Positions 1 through 8,555 of a DNA stretch of 23,908 bases are shown here, piece by piece. Position numbers and translations under genes: made by a program. The notes beneath the pieces are model-generated. The model did not search any database and was not told the origin of the DNA. It saw only the letters and a program-made list of their open reading frames with translations. The number at the start of each line of letters is the position of its first letter. The stretch's first letter is position 1. This stretch comes from Sphaeroforma sirkka (Eukaryota > Opisthokonta > Ichthyosporea > Ichthyophonida), in NCBI GenBank assembly GCA_001586965.3, contig LUCW03001886.1, positions 1 through 23,908 on the forward strand. The letters are read 5' to 3'.

Positions 1-742
1 TAATAAATAGGGCCTTGCAGTAGTTTTTTTGGTATATTTTGTGTTTATAAAAAACAAAATAAATAATATTATTTATTTATGTCGTCAGTTTGTTTGTTTA
101 CTTTAAAATAATACCCTTCTTGAACAAGACAAACATCCTCCTCTCGAATCTTACTTTTAGGGTATTTTTTTGAGGACACATCCACTGACAGTGATGAGTG
201 ATGACACATCGACTGTGTTATTGACAAACAAGAAATGTACATATCATTGTTCCCTATTTAAAATAAGTATTTTCATACACCCACCTATGTATTCTATAGT
301 ATTTCTATGTCACAACGATAAACTTCACCCTATGGCATAAGGAAGATTGAGACTCTGCGCGTTACAGATGCAACACTCCACATTAAACACGGCCCGAAGA
401 TTGGAACTTTTGTTTGAAGTGCAATGTACTGGCGACACACCGATTGTACCTTAGGTGAAACTAATCATCAACCAGTGACTGTAGAGAATCAACCCATAGA
501 TCGGGTTGTTGCTTCGGTAGAAACCGAAACTCTGGTTGTCGTAGATCTCGCTGTCGTGATACAGTTAAACGCCGCTTGGCACTTTGATTTATTTTCAGTT
601 CCTAATGATAGAAAAAAATATTGTTCCATCAGATGCTTGAAATGGGTTCTGAGATTAGCCGTTCGAGAGATGTAATGATATAACATGTTCAAATTTCATA
701 AGGATATATTTTTTACAGACGGGTCTTTCGCCAACCCTAAAT
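1..742. other. AT-rich flank, no firm gene
   Basis: I see no gene I can support. The stretch is AT-rich with short T and A runs. An 83-codon plus-strand open frame (424-675) has no motif I recognise. A second plus-strand frame just upstream (about 340-413) is also briefly open, so a decayed coding fragment of unknown type is possible. The gag-like retroelement sequence begins only at about 743. Confidence 0.5.
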
Positions 743-1539
743 ACTCAGATGGGTGGTCGTACCTATACTGGCGAATATTTATTAATTTGTCAGATGATGA
801 TGGAGACTCTGGGAGCTAACCTCTCTTTAAGAAAGTCAATGACGACATCATCGCCTATGGTGATTTGCGATCTATGCCTTGGTCTGTCTTTGAGAAGATA
901 GAGTACAAAGCATACCAATTCTCTCTACTAGAGTACTTAGTACCACGAGCTACACCCAGCCCCACTAAGCGAAATGCAGTGAGAGACTAATACTGCGCGT
1001 AGTACTAAGAAACCTCACACTACTACTGGAGGGGGTACTGGCTCTACTTCTACCGAACCGAAGGTGATAAGAAGGTGAGAGCGCCTTGCAAGAAGTGTGG
1101 TTACAACCTCACAAAACGTAATGGCAAGTGGAATGATAGACACGACCCTGTTAAGTATGCACCAGGCAAGCCAGATTTTGGACACTATATGAAAGAGTGT
1201 ACTACTAGCAAGGGTACTAACGGTTGGTACAAAGAGGATTGCAAGGACTTACCGGACGTCCAAGTTAAGCACTGACAGTACCATATGTGCGCACTAGAGC
1301 AAGATTATGAGGAAAATGTTCAATAAAATCTATACCAAAGGAGATGAACGTATCTTTCAAACAGTTTTCGTAAATGGAGAAAAAAGTTATGGCACTATTT
1401 GATCCAGGGGCTGAAGTCTCTGCTATCTCACGCCGAGTAGCCTACGCTACAGATATGGCTGTCCATAACGAAACAACTGATTTAATCTTGGGAAATGGCA
1501 AAGTTACTACTTGCAAACAAGCCATTGACTATGCACACA
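743..1539 (+). pseudogene. Truncated gag (capsid end, nucleocapsid) and protease-start fragment
   Basis: This is a partial third copy of the Ty3/gypsy-like element described at 15025-22702. It matches the 3' part of gag and the start of the protease, beginning near the segment encoding RMGGRTYTGE and stopping inside the protease exactly where the left copy's 5' LTR begins. It has no LTR of its own here. Compared with the other two copies it carries many small insertions, mostly 1-3 nt tandem duplications, so no long frame survives except the nucleocapsid stretch (1075-1275). The protease active-site sequence D-P-G-A is still readable near 1400-1412. It is older or more damaged than the other copies. 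Confidence 0.85.
1075..1275 (+). pseudogene. Nucleocapsid remnant with damaged zinc ligands
   Basis: A 66-codon open frame equivalent to the Cys/His-rich nucleocapsid segment at 4054-4254 and 19983-20183. In those copies the segment has two candidate zinc-binding groups. Here three candidate ligands are changed: a Cys to Tyr (VKYAPG), a Cys to Ser (CTTSKG) and a His to Tyr (GWYKED). The sequence still ends at the same TGA stop, nine nucleotides before an in-frame ATG. RNA binding in the Gag particle would be the family role; this copy is almost certainly non-functional. Confidence 0.75.
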
Positions 1540-1966
1540 TGTAGAAATACGGCCTCCAGTCAGTCTAAAATATCAAGATCAATTGAGATAATACATTGGT
1601 TTTATTTGTATTTTAAATAATTTAGTACAAGCTCTTTTTTCCAATATTTCCAAAGTGTTCTAAATTCACTTTGATGGCTCCAATAGCCCAAGTATTTGGT
1701 ATGACTCATCTACTTGGACCTATTTGAGACATTAGTAGATGTAGGATATTATAAACTAAATTTTATAATCTCCGAACTACTACTTATAGATTTTGGTCCT
1801 CCCGCCAATCTCCAAAATCCAATAAGTCTTTTTTTTTTTTTTAACTTTTCTTCAGATGGAACTTTATTTATATCAGCTAATGTATTAACGTGACTTACGT
1901 TATTATGTCTATTTACAAATTAGGCAAGTGGTCATGAACATTTAGTACTTCTAGTGAAAATTATTC

Positions 1967-1972
1967 AATAAA
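1967..1972 (+). promoter_or_regulatory. AATAAA polyadenylation signal in LTR
   Basis: The canonical hexamer occurs at the same place in every LTR here: 6360-6365 on the plus strand, and as TTTATT at 15189-15194 and 22266-22271 for the minus-strand copy. In the 3' LTR it would direct RNA cleavage and polyadenylation, which would set the R/U5 border shortly downstream. Confidence 0.7.
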
Positions 1973-1997
1973 GAACAGCTAGAGGTACGCCCTGTGT

Positions 1998-2039
1998 GAT
2001 CGAGGATATTTAGGCTCTTAACAAGAGGCAGTCCCGATC
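1998..2039 (+). promoter_or_regulatory. Conserved two-tier RNA stem-loop in LTR
   Basis: An outer pairing GATCG/CGATC encloses an inner hairpin CTCTT-AAC-AAGAG. It lies just after the AATAAA signal, so it would be near the transcript end and perhaps also at its start (R region). The pairing survives in the other LTRs despite substitutions: the loop is GAC in both 3' LTRs and ACC in the solo LTR, and CGATC becomes TGATC (G-U pairing) in 5936-6529. A packaging, dimerisation or termination role is inference. Confidence 0.5.
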
Positions 2040-2137
2040 ATTCTTACACAAGCTACCACTGCTGGAAATCCTAACTGACTAAATTGTATTTTAGTTTAAT
2101 ATAGTTTGAAACCTAGTAATTTCCATCGAAGTTTACA

Positions 2138-2215
2138 TATTTTCAGTTATTTAGTAGTTACAGTAGTGTACTGCTTCTAGACTGTCTGACATCGATTTAC
2201 TATCCAGCAAATACT
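2138..2215 (+). other. Leader between 5' LTR and gag; no standard primer-binding site
   Basis: The 78 bases after the LTR begin TATTTTCAGTTATTTAGTAG. A tRNA 3'-end primer site normally starts TGG directly or a few bases after the LTR, and none is present. The right copy has the same leader with extra T residues. Priming may use an internal tRNA segment or self-priming; I could not find a convincing partner by eye. Confidence 0.5.
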
Positions 2216-3884
2216 ATGGCTAAGGGTACTTCAAAGGCAAAGGGAGCCGCCAGCTCTGAGCCTGCTAAGCCTGCCGAGGTTCCTGAGGTCCCTGTGGAAA
2301 CACCTAGCCTGTCTGGAGTTGAGCCTGCCGAGGATACTGTTGGGGAAGCAAATTCTGAGGTTGGTACAGAGGATTATTCTGAGGATGACTCGTCGGATCC
2401 TAAAGCCTTGGAAGAAGAGGTATCTACTACCGCGGAAAGGCTCGCCAGCGTCCGTGTATCACCTAGGAGTGAAGCTCAGGACCCCAGCTTGCCCCCTGAC
2501 CACGTGCCGTCAAATAATGGGGATAAACGTCGAAAGGCTGGAAAATTCGTGGATACGAATGTCGGGGGCATTATAACTCCACATCTAAAGGACACTCCAG
2601 CACAAATCCGGCGTGAAAAGGAAGTATTGGACCTGTCCGAAAATTTCGGTTTCGCCATCGATGGAGAAGCCATTCTATTCAGCTCAAATCTTGGGGCCGA
2701 AGCTGAGGACGCCATAACTCGACAACGAGTGGTTGGATCCTCTCAATCTCAACGCCAATTGAACCGCACTGAAGCGCTCTTGAAGGAGCTAGCGGCAGCA
2801 GCAGTTGTGGACCCTCTATCGTGTCCCACTTGGCTGATATTCTTCCTATACCGAAGAAGAAGAAAAATTTGGGGCCGAGTTTTCGAACCCGAGACATACT
2901 GGTTTACCAGCCAGTATGTTTACCACTAAAGCCAGTTACCACTGGCGAGAGAGAAAATATTTCGAAATTTAATCTCTATAGCTCTGCTGCTACCATTGAC
3001 CATCCTCTTGACAAACCTAACCCTGTCAGAGGATATGATCGTATGGAACTCGATGAGGCTTACCATCCTCGTAATATCGACCCTCATTTGCCAACTAACC
3101 CTGGTAATCACGATTTTGGCAATCGCTACACCAGTACCTCGTTAGAGAGTTCCCGCTCTAATCCTGAGGATGAGGAAGTGAGAACCAGACATACTCGTCT
3201 CTCAGGCTATTACGCTCTGGTATGCAAGTCCTTGAGGACCGTCTATTGAATGACTCTGACCTTGACGATAGGAAAGCGGATAACATTCGCTATCTAATCG
3301 ATAACAAGAGAAAGGAAATAGACACCATCTTGGCACTAGCAGCCCGTAGCACTGAGCATGAGCTTCGTGAACACTTAGAATCAAGCTTTATAAAGCAGCT
3401 AGGTAACGCGCAGGCTGAGGTCGATTTCTCTACTAATGAGAGTACAGTGGAGACACTGAAGGCCTTCGACCAACTTAAGGAGTCTGCCAGCCTTAAGGAT
3501 AAGCAGATGATGAATGCCTTTATTCATTTCTGTGAGCCAGGTGAATGGCGAACTATCTTGAAGGCTCATGAGCCCAACTGGAAAGCCCTACCCTGGCACC
3601 AGTTGCGTGATAATATACTTAACACCCTTTTTTTTGAAGATGCACGTGACCGTGAACTTCTAGAGTCTCGCAAGTTCTTTGCAAACGATACCACTATTCG
3701 AGGTGCTCTAGCTCATATGACACATATGAATACTCGGATGGGTGGTCGTACCTATACTGGCGAATATTTATTAATTTGTCAAATGATGGAGACTCTGGGA
3801 CTAACCTCTTTAAGAAAGTCAATGACGACATCATCGCCTATGGTGATTTGCGATCTATGCCTTGGTCTGTCTTTGAGAAGATAG
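2216..3884 (+). pseudogene. gag, matrix/capsid-like part, left copy, broken frame
   Basis: This encodes the N-terminal and middle parts of the Gag structural polyprotein, which would form the cytoplasmic particle packaging element RNA. The start ATG (2216) follows the leader in both copies. The first 100 residues are Ala/Pro/Glu/Ser-rich and acidic (EVPEVPVETPS, EDYSEDDSSDPKALEEE). The frame runs 237 codons to 2929 and ends inside the tRNA-like insert near 2866-2940. Gag resumes in other frames (about 2941-3213, then 3222-3884) with a helical, charged capsid-like region (KADNIRYLIDNKRKEIDTIL). A 2-base loss near 3800, relative to the right copy, shifts the frame again before nucleocapsid. Assignment rests on position and on the downstream nucleocapsid, since gag is poorly conserved between families. 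Confidence 0.8.
2866..2940 (-). repeat. tRNA-derived SINE-like insert in gag (left copy)
   Basis: Read on the minus strand, this contains a near match to the pol III A box (TGGCTTTAGTGG at 2923-2934) and a B box with TTCGA (2880-2890), at tRNA-like spacing. Between them an anticodon-arm-like hairpin (ACTGG/CCAGT) has a loop resembling tRNA-Thr(GGT). The acceptor stem does not pair, so it is not a functional tRNA. A (GAA)n stretch lies on its 5' side on the plus strand, like a SINE tail in reverse. The better preserved homologue is at 21297-21372. Confidence 0.6.
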
Positions 3885-4057
3885 TACACAAGCATACCAA
3901 TTCCTCTATTAGAGTACTTAGTACCACGAGCTACACCCAGCCCACTAAGCGAAACGCAGTAGAGACTAATACTGCGCGTAGTACTAAGAAACCTCGCACT
4001 ACTACTGGAGGGGTACTGGCTCTACTTCTACCGAACCGAAAGGTGATAAGAAGGTGA
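3776..4057 (+). pseudogene. gag, capsid-to-nucleocapsid linker, left copy
   Basis: A frame of 93 codons continues gag after the 2-base loss near 3800. It encodes a segment rich in Lys, Thr and Ser (TARSTKKPRTTTGG) between capsid and nucleocapsid, and ends just after a G run (4010-4013, four G). The run has five G in the 743-1539 fragment and six in the right copy. With four or six the linker is out of frame with the nucleocapsid; with five it is in frame. So this copy is shifted at that run. Confidence 0.75.
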
Positions 4058-4254
4058 GAGCGCCTTGCAAGAAGTGTGGTTACAACCTCACAAAACGTAA
4101 TGGCAAGTGGAATGGTAGACACGACCCTGTTAAGTGTGCACCAGGCAAGCCAGATTTTGGACACTATATGAAAGAGTGTACTACTTGCAAGGGTACTAAC
4201 GGTTGGCATAAAGAGGATTGCAAGGACTTACCGGACGTCCAAGTTAAGCACTGA
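4054..4254 (+). CDS. Nucleocapsid zinc-binding segment of gag, left copy
   Basis: A 66-codon open segment forming the C-terminus of Gag, which would bind and chaperone element RNA. It has two Cys/His groups: CKKC followed by a spaced His and Cys (CX2CX14HX4C), and CTTCKGTNGWHKEDC (CX2CX6HX3C). Neither matches the classical CX2CX4HX4C knuckle spacing, though the composition and basic character fit a nucleocapsid. It is cut off from upstream gag by the frameshift at the G run. It ends at TGA (4252-4254). The protease begins nine nucleotides later in the same frame, as in the other two copies. Confidence 0.75.
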   Translation: MRAPCKKCGYNLTKRNGKWNGRHDPVKCAPGKPDFGHYMKECTTCKGTNGWHKEDCKDLPDVQVKH

Positions 4255-4263
4255 CAGTACCAT

Positions 4264-4698
4264 ATGTGCGCACTAGAGCAAGATTATGAGAAAATGTTCA
4301 ATAAAATCTATACCAAAGGAGTTGAACGTATCTTTCAAACAGTTTTCGTAAATGGAGAAAAAAAGTTATGGCACTATTTGATCCGGGGCTGAAGTCTCTG
4401 CTATCTCACGCCGAGTAGCCTACGCTACAGATATGGCTGTCCATAACGAAACAACTGATTTAATCTTGGGAAATGGCAAAGTTACTACTTGCGAACAAGC
4501 AAGCCAGACTATGCACACATAATGCTGTCAGATAGAAGAGAAGTGAAGACTCACCTAATCGTTACTGACATGTCTCAGAAATACGATTTTATTATAGGTA
4601 TGACTGATCTTCTCAGTTTAGGTATAACACTCACTGGTCTGCCTAATGGGCTGGACCCGAATAAAGATCAGTCAGATGATAATATGTTAAACAGATGA
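4264..4698 (+). pseudogene. Retroviral-type aspartic protease, left copy, frameshifted
   Basis: This corresponds to the intact 144-codon protease frame at 19539-19973. It would process Gag and Pol inside the particle as a dimer. The frame is broken near the A run before the active site (seven A here, eight in the right copy, six in the fragment) and by loss of one A inside the active-site region. Its second half is readable again from about 4489, with the conserved hydrophobic-hydrophobic-Gly stretch (IIGMTDLLSLG). There is also a small duplication (GCAAGCAAG) near 4496-4504. Confidence 0.8.
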
Positions 4699-4710
4699 TA
4701 ATATGTTAAA
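4673..4710 (+). repeat. 19-bp direct duplication at protease/RT border
   Basis: The unit starting CAGATGATAATATG is present twice in tandem (4673-4691 and 4692-4710). The same duplication exists in the right copy (19527-19564). Because 19 is not a multiple of three it introduces a stop and a frame change between protease and RT. Its presence in both copies places it before their duplication. Confidence 0.85.
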
Positions 4711-5536
4711 GATACCTAAATCTCCGGAAGGTGAAGCAAAGGATATGATTCCGCACTTCACCGATATAATTATGGACTTAATTATACAAAACAGGAAGAT
4801 TGCAATAACTGACTGGTGTATGTTTAAGTTCTCTAATGGGTACGTTAGACTTGACTTAACAAACGTCGACTTCTCTAAGTTAAAGTGTTCTTCACATAAC
4901 TACGTGAGTTGGAGACACAAAGACGTTGTCAAAACCCAAATCGAAGATTGGTTAAAACAGGGTCTAATTGAAATCAATTATGATGCAACCCCAGTTAACT
5001 TAGCTCTCTTAGCGGTCGATCAATATAAATCTGATGGAACGTTTAGTAAAACAAGAGTAGTACTAGACCTGTCGCCAATCAACAAACTAATTCCGCAACA
5101 TAGTTTTCCCTTACCTAAGATAAGCGAGATACTACGCAAAATGGAGGGTGCGACTATCTTTTCCAAGATAGACTTAAAAGCTGCATTCCATCAACTACAG
5201 ATATATGATCCTCATAGAAATACTTTTCCTTTACTTGGCAAGGTAAGAAGTACCAGTTTAAAGGTGCACCTGAAGGCTTACACATGTTACCTTCTTTCTT
5301 CCAACAAGTTATGATGGAACTATTTGCGGACCTGTCGTATAACGTATCAGTCTATGTAGATGATATAGTTATCTTTACAAAGACAGCACATGAACATGCT
5401 AAACTCGTTAAAGAAGTCTTAAAGCGACTTAATCATGCTAAACTTAAGATTAACGAAGACAAGTGTTCTTTTGCTAAAGATACTATACACTTACTTGGCT
5501 ACAAAGTATCTGCAGCAGGGGTAGAAATTGATCCTG
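4703..5536 (+). pseudogene. Reverse transcriptase, N-terminal two thirds, left copy
   Basis: A Ty3/gypsy-type RT copying element RNA to DNA. Visible blocks in order are TRVVLDLSPINKLI, FSKIDLKAAFHQLQI (first catalytic Asp), and SVYVDDIVIF with the catalytic YVDD (the right copy has YLDD). One G missing near 5217 (CATAGAAAT versus CATAGGAAAT in the right copy) breaks the frame between the first two Asp blocks. The second part reads from about 5284. The gene stops after GVEIDP at the deletion junction (G5536), so the thumb end, connection and RNase H are absent. It cannot be functional. Confidence 0.88.
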
Positions 5537-5807
5537 TTTACATAAGAACACACGAGATAAACGAAAAGGGTTTCCTCAGGTGACTACAAACCCTGACGGA
5601 TCTGAAATTCCCTATTTGCCACCTGCTTCCTACGTGACTAAACTTTCTGATCTGCTTACCAACAGTGCAGAAAATTGTTCAAACTTACTTACTAATGAAG
5701 AACAGCCTTTGGCTATTACCTTACCAAATAATAAACGTAAGGCGCCTACATCGGAAATGGTTACTGGACCAAATACTAAACGACATAGAGTACAACATGA
5801 GTCTTGA
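5537..5807 (+). pseudogene. Integrase C-terminal tail remnant, left copy
   Basis: After the deletion junction the sequence matches the last part of the integrase frame of the right copy (15750-16021). The first 14 or so codons are in a shifted frame relative to integrase. From about 5580 the normal tail is open to a stop at 5805-5807. It contains the basic clusters NNKRKAP and NTKRHRV, which look like a bipartite nuclear localisation signal. No catalytic core remains. Confidence 0.85.
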
Positions 5808-5935
5808 ACTCGTACATATAGGCACATACTTACTCGATAAGTCATGACCGAAACCGTTTTTTACTTTGGTTTTCGCTTTACCAACTAGATCGTATCTTAA
5901 CGTACGTTCGTAGTTCTAAAAGCTACTGGGGGCTA
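5808..5935 (+). other. 3' untranslated region with weak polypurine tract
   Basis: 128 bases between the integrase stop and the 3' LTR. The bases just before the LTR are CTACTGGGGGCTA, the only purine-rich stretch and the likely plus-strand priming site, though short and interrupted. The right copy has the same sequence at 15623-15635 on the minus strand. Confidence 0.5.
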
Positions 5936-6529
5936 TGTAGAAATACGGCCTCCGGTCAGTCTAAAATATCAAGATCAATTGAGATAATACATTGGTTTTA
6001 TTTGTATTTTAAATAATTTAGTACAAGCTCTTTTTCCAATATTTCCAAAGTGTTCTAAATTCACTTTGATGGCTCCAATAGCCTGAGTATTTGGTATGAC
6101 TCATCTACTTGGACCTATTTGAGACATTAGTAGATGTAGGATATTATAAACTAAATTTTATAATCTCCGAACTACTACTTATAGATTTTGGTCCTCCGCC
6201 AATCTCCAAAATCCAATAAGTCTTTTTCTTTTTTTAACTTTTCTTCAGATGGAACTTTATTTATATCAGCTAATGTATTAACGTGACTTACGTTATTATG
6301 TCTATTTACAAATTAGGCAAGTGGTCATGAACATTTAGTACTTCTAGTGAAAATTATTCAATAAAGAACAGCTAGAGGTACGCCCTGTGTGATCGAGGAT
6401 ATTTAGGCTCTTGACAAGAGGCAGTCCTGATCATTCTTACACAAGCTACCACTGCTAAATCCTAACTGACTAAATTGTATTTTAGTTTAGTATAGTTTGA
6501 AACCTAGTAATTTTCCATCGAAATTTACA
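5936..6529 (+). repeat. 3' LTR of left element
   Basis: A 594-bp LTR, TGTAGAAATACGG to GAAATTTACA. It shares 3'-LTR-specific bases with the right copy's 3' LTR (15025-15622): TTTAGTATAG, TTTTCCATCG, GAAATTTACA and CTCTTGACAAGAG. Both 5' LTRs instead have TTTAATATAG, TTTCCATCG, GAAGTTTACA and CTCTTAACAAGAG. Confidence 0.93.
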
Positions 6530-6950
6530 CTACCGCTCGAAGTCTGGTATGACTGTGAGTAAGTTTTGTTTATGTTTAGATTGGCATAATGTAAACTATA
6601 AGCACAGAACCCTTTGTCTACAAAGTGCCTATGAATTTAAAAGGTGGTTAGATGATGTATGTACACTCACAACGAACGAAGTGGCGGTGACGAAGTTTAT
6701 GTTCTTTTGTCAACCCGTGTTCATTGTCTGAGAGTACATTTAGTGACCAACGATTTGCAAAAGTACTATACACTGGGGTATGCATGGACAAAATAATCTT
6801 AGGAATGATGTTTAGGACATTCGTGAGAAACCATGGTCCAATATATGGAGTAGACGTATTGGTCTACCACCAATTTCATGGACATCAACTAGAGTCGAGT
6901 CAGATGTTGAGAGCTTTAATAAAATATTACTCCTAGCTTTATGTGCCTAT
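6530..6950 (+). repeat. Shared 3' flank, left arm of inverted duplication
   Basis: This non-element DNA directly follows the 3' LTR and is repeated in inverted orientation at 14596-15024, almost unchanged except for an extra CACTCCTAGC-like insertion in the right arm. Homology stops at GTGCCTAT (6943-6950). It includes a 60-codon frame (6549-6731) identical in translation in both arms, and an overlapping 70-codon frame (6724-6936) that continues it with a frame change. I recognise neither; they may be a decayed gene fragment. Confidence 0.88.
6549..6731 (+). pseudogene. Unrecognised coding-like frame in shared flank
   Basis: A 60-codon frame (starts MTVSKFCLCLDWHNVNY, ends CQPVFIV) present with the same translation at 14823-15005 on the minus strand. 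That identity reflects recent duplication and does not by itself show selection. After its stop another frame gives 20-odd plausible codons (RVHLVTNDLQKYYTLGYAWT), suggesting a broken older gene. It is rich in aromatic residues and Cys. No family is recognised. Confidence 0.3.
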
Positions 6951-7018
6951 GTTACACAGCGAGGGATCGTAATTCCAGCACGGTTTACCACAAAACCTGT
7001 AATAGTAGAGTACTTGGC

Positions 7019-8050
7019 TCAAAAATGGTTTTGTGCATCAGATGCGCTGAATGAAATCCCAATACCAGAAAACTTCACCGCCTTACTTACAGCACGTCTT
7101 TCCGCCATACATTTTTCTCTCGTCTTCTGATTCCACATTTTAAGAGCATCCAATCTACCATTGTGGTTGAACCATGCAACCGATAGCTTCAGGCAAGCAA
7201 ATGATGGCTCCCCAGTCTGTTCTTTACACAACGAGGAATTCTGAAAACGCTCCAACCATTTCGCACCACGTTTGCCTTCTCTGTATACAGATGTAACAGT
7301 TTCTTGACTTATTGTTGTGTTTGTTATATTGCGCAATACAGGGTTATATCTGATAATTGCTGGTGGGTCAAGCGTACACCTTGAGCTTTCAGCTAATCAC
7401 CAAGCGCCTTTCGCATCAGTGCACCTTCACGTCTTTCTTCTGGGTACTTATGCTGTTTGTGTACTCAAATTCCCAGATGAAAAACGAACGCTCTCGTCCA
7501 TTGCAATTCTCTAAATGGTTACCTGGTACTTGATATATGTCAGGATGAAGTGTTGCACAATGCCCCTTAAAATGCAGTTGTGATAGTCTAAAGTGTTTAG
7601 CATCGACGTACTTATTGTTGGTCTTGCCCTTTCCTTCTCTTTTAGCTAATTCACGTATTATATCCGCATCAGTTATAAGAGGCTGTAGTATGCGCAACAA
7701 TTAGCATGCGCGTGCATCTTCGATTGTGTGATTTTGTAAACGATCGTTCCCTTTCGGTAAGGAGATTTTACGATTAAAATCTTCAAGAAAATCACGTAGG
7801 CCGCAAGCACACCTAGGTACAAACTTCAGCTTCTGCTTTTTTGGCCACTACGTCTACGACTAGGGCTCTTAACATCACACATAATGCACGAATTATCTAC
7901 CAAATAGTGTGTATGATCAACTTAAAGATAAGAGTGTGCACGAATTTTACTGTCAGAACTTGGTATTGTGATGACGTTGCAAAAAAAATATAAAGTGCGG
8001 TACCAGTACCTTATGTTTGTAAATTCAGTGCCCTAAAGTCTATAATTATT
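7019..8050 (-). pseudogene. Decayed coding tract of unknown family
   Basis: Read on the minus strand, several frames join with few breaks: about 7980 to 7845 (includes HYLVDNSCIMCDVKSPSRR), about 7830 to 7705 (KFVPRCACGLRDFLEDF), 7700 to 7416 (LITDADIIRELAKREGKGK, HFKGHCATLHPDIYQVPGNH) and 7336 to 7019 (CLKLSVAWFNHNGRLDALK). CX2C and CXC groups hint at zinc binding near the N-terminus. At least three stops or frameshifts interrupt it. It lies directly downstream of the zinc-knuckle gag remnant (8056-8550), so it could belong to the same element, but I see no protease, RT or integrase motif. A plus-strand frame (about 6812-7131) overlaps its end and is the less likely coding strand. Confidence 0.4.
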
Positions 8051-8055
8051 TTGAG

Positions 8056-8550
8056 CTAATATTGATTTGCAGCCTTCAGAGGACATTGGCTAAAGCGATG
8101 TGAGGCTGGTGATACCTTACAATAGAGACATGCACGTGCTTTGCCCGCCCCCTTTCTTATCTTGGGATTGTTCATTTGCATTGGGCTGTCTCGGTATGCC
8201 ATTGTATGGTCTGTGACGTTTATGGACGGATGGTACTGCGATCTGTGTTGGGCTGTGAGTGGCCGTGTTCGTTGCTTGATGTGCATTCGAATGGTATCTC
8301 TTACGGTCTCTGAATGACCTGTCTGCCTGTACCTTTGCGGCCGCTCTTATGGATGCTTAAGTATGAGAATAGAACATATTCTGTTTTATATATGATAACT
8401 GTCACTTTCATCAAGCAGTTTGTCTGCTTTAATGATTGCGTATACTTTGTCCTGCAGTTCATAGTACATGAATGCCTTGTATTTGGCTACCTTGACGAGT
8501 TGCATATGTATTGGCTCTTTGTCCGTGTTCCTGTATCGCTCCTCTAACAC
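8056..8550 (-). pseudogene. gag-like C-terminal part with zinc knuckle, second retroelement
   Basis: The minus-strand reading has two pieces. The first (about 8550 to 8390) reads VLEERYRNTDKEP then MYYELQDKVYAII and ends in a stop. After a frame change the second (8320 to 8056) ends with CLYCKVSPASHRFSQC, a CX2CX6HX4C zinc-knuckle-like motif typical of Gag nucleocapsids. The part upstream in this gene is at about 9190-9790, on the other side of a solo LTR. The sequence differs from the gag of the main family. Motif order (VLEERY, then basic region, then knuckle) resembles BEL/Pao-type or other animal LTR element Gag, but the family is not certain. Confidence 0.55.
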
Positions 8551-8555
8551 CTGCA

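Larger units (their letters stand above)
1540..2137 (+). repeat. 5' LTR of left element
   Basis: A 598-bp LTR starting TGTAGAAATACGG and ending GAAGTTTACA, so the ends form a short TGTA/TACA inverted repeat. It matches 5936-6529, 15025-15622 and 22103-22702 closely. It carries an AATAAA polyadenylation signal (1967-1972) and a conserved stem-loop (1998-2039). A TATA-like ATTATAAA lies near 1747-1756 and may be the promoter. It shares 5'-LTR-specific bases with the right copy's 5' LTR, for example GAAGTTTACA rather than GAAATTTACA. Confidence 0.93.
1540..6529 (+). mobile_element. Left Ty3/gypsy-like LTR retrotransposon, internally deleted
   Basis: A 4,990-bp element bounded by LTRs 1540-2137 and 5936-6529, both with TGTA...TACA ends. 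Inside lie gag, protease, the N-terminal part of RT and the integrase tail, in plus-strand order. Relative to the right copy it lacks about 2.68 kb: sequence corresponding to 16022-18698 is missing, with a junction at G5536. It therefore has no complete RT, RNase H, methyltransferase-like domain or integrase core. I see no matching target-site duplication: the bases before 1540 are CACACA and those after 6529 are CTACC. The 3' flank is shared with the right copy. Confidence 0.92.

Noticed and set aside
424..675. 83-codon frame as a gene
   Set aside because: No motif, no homologous copy in the window, and the opposite strand is equally open.
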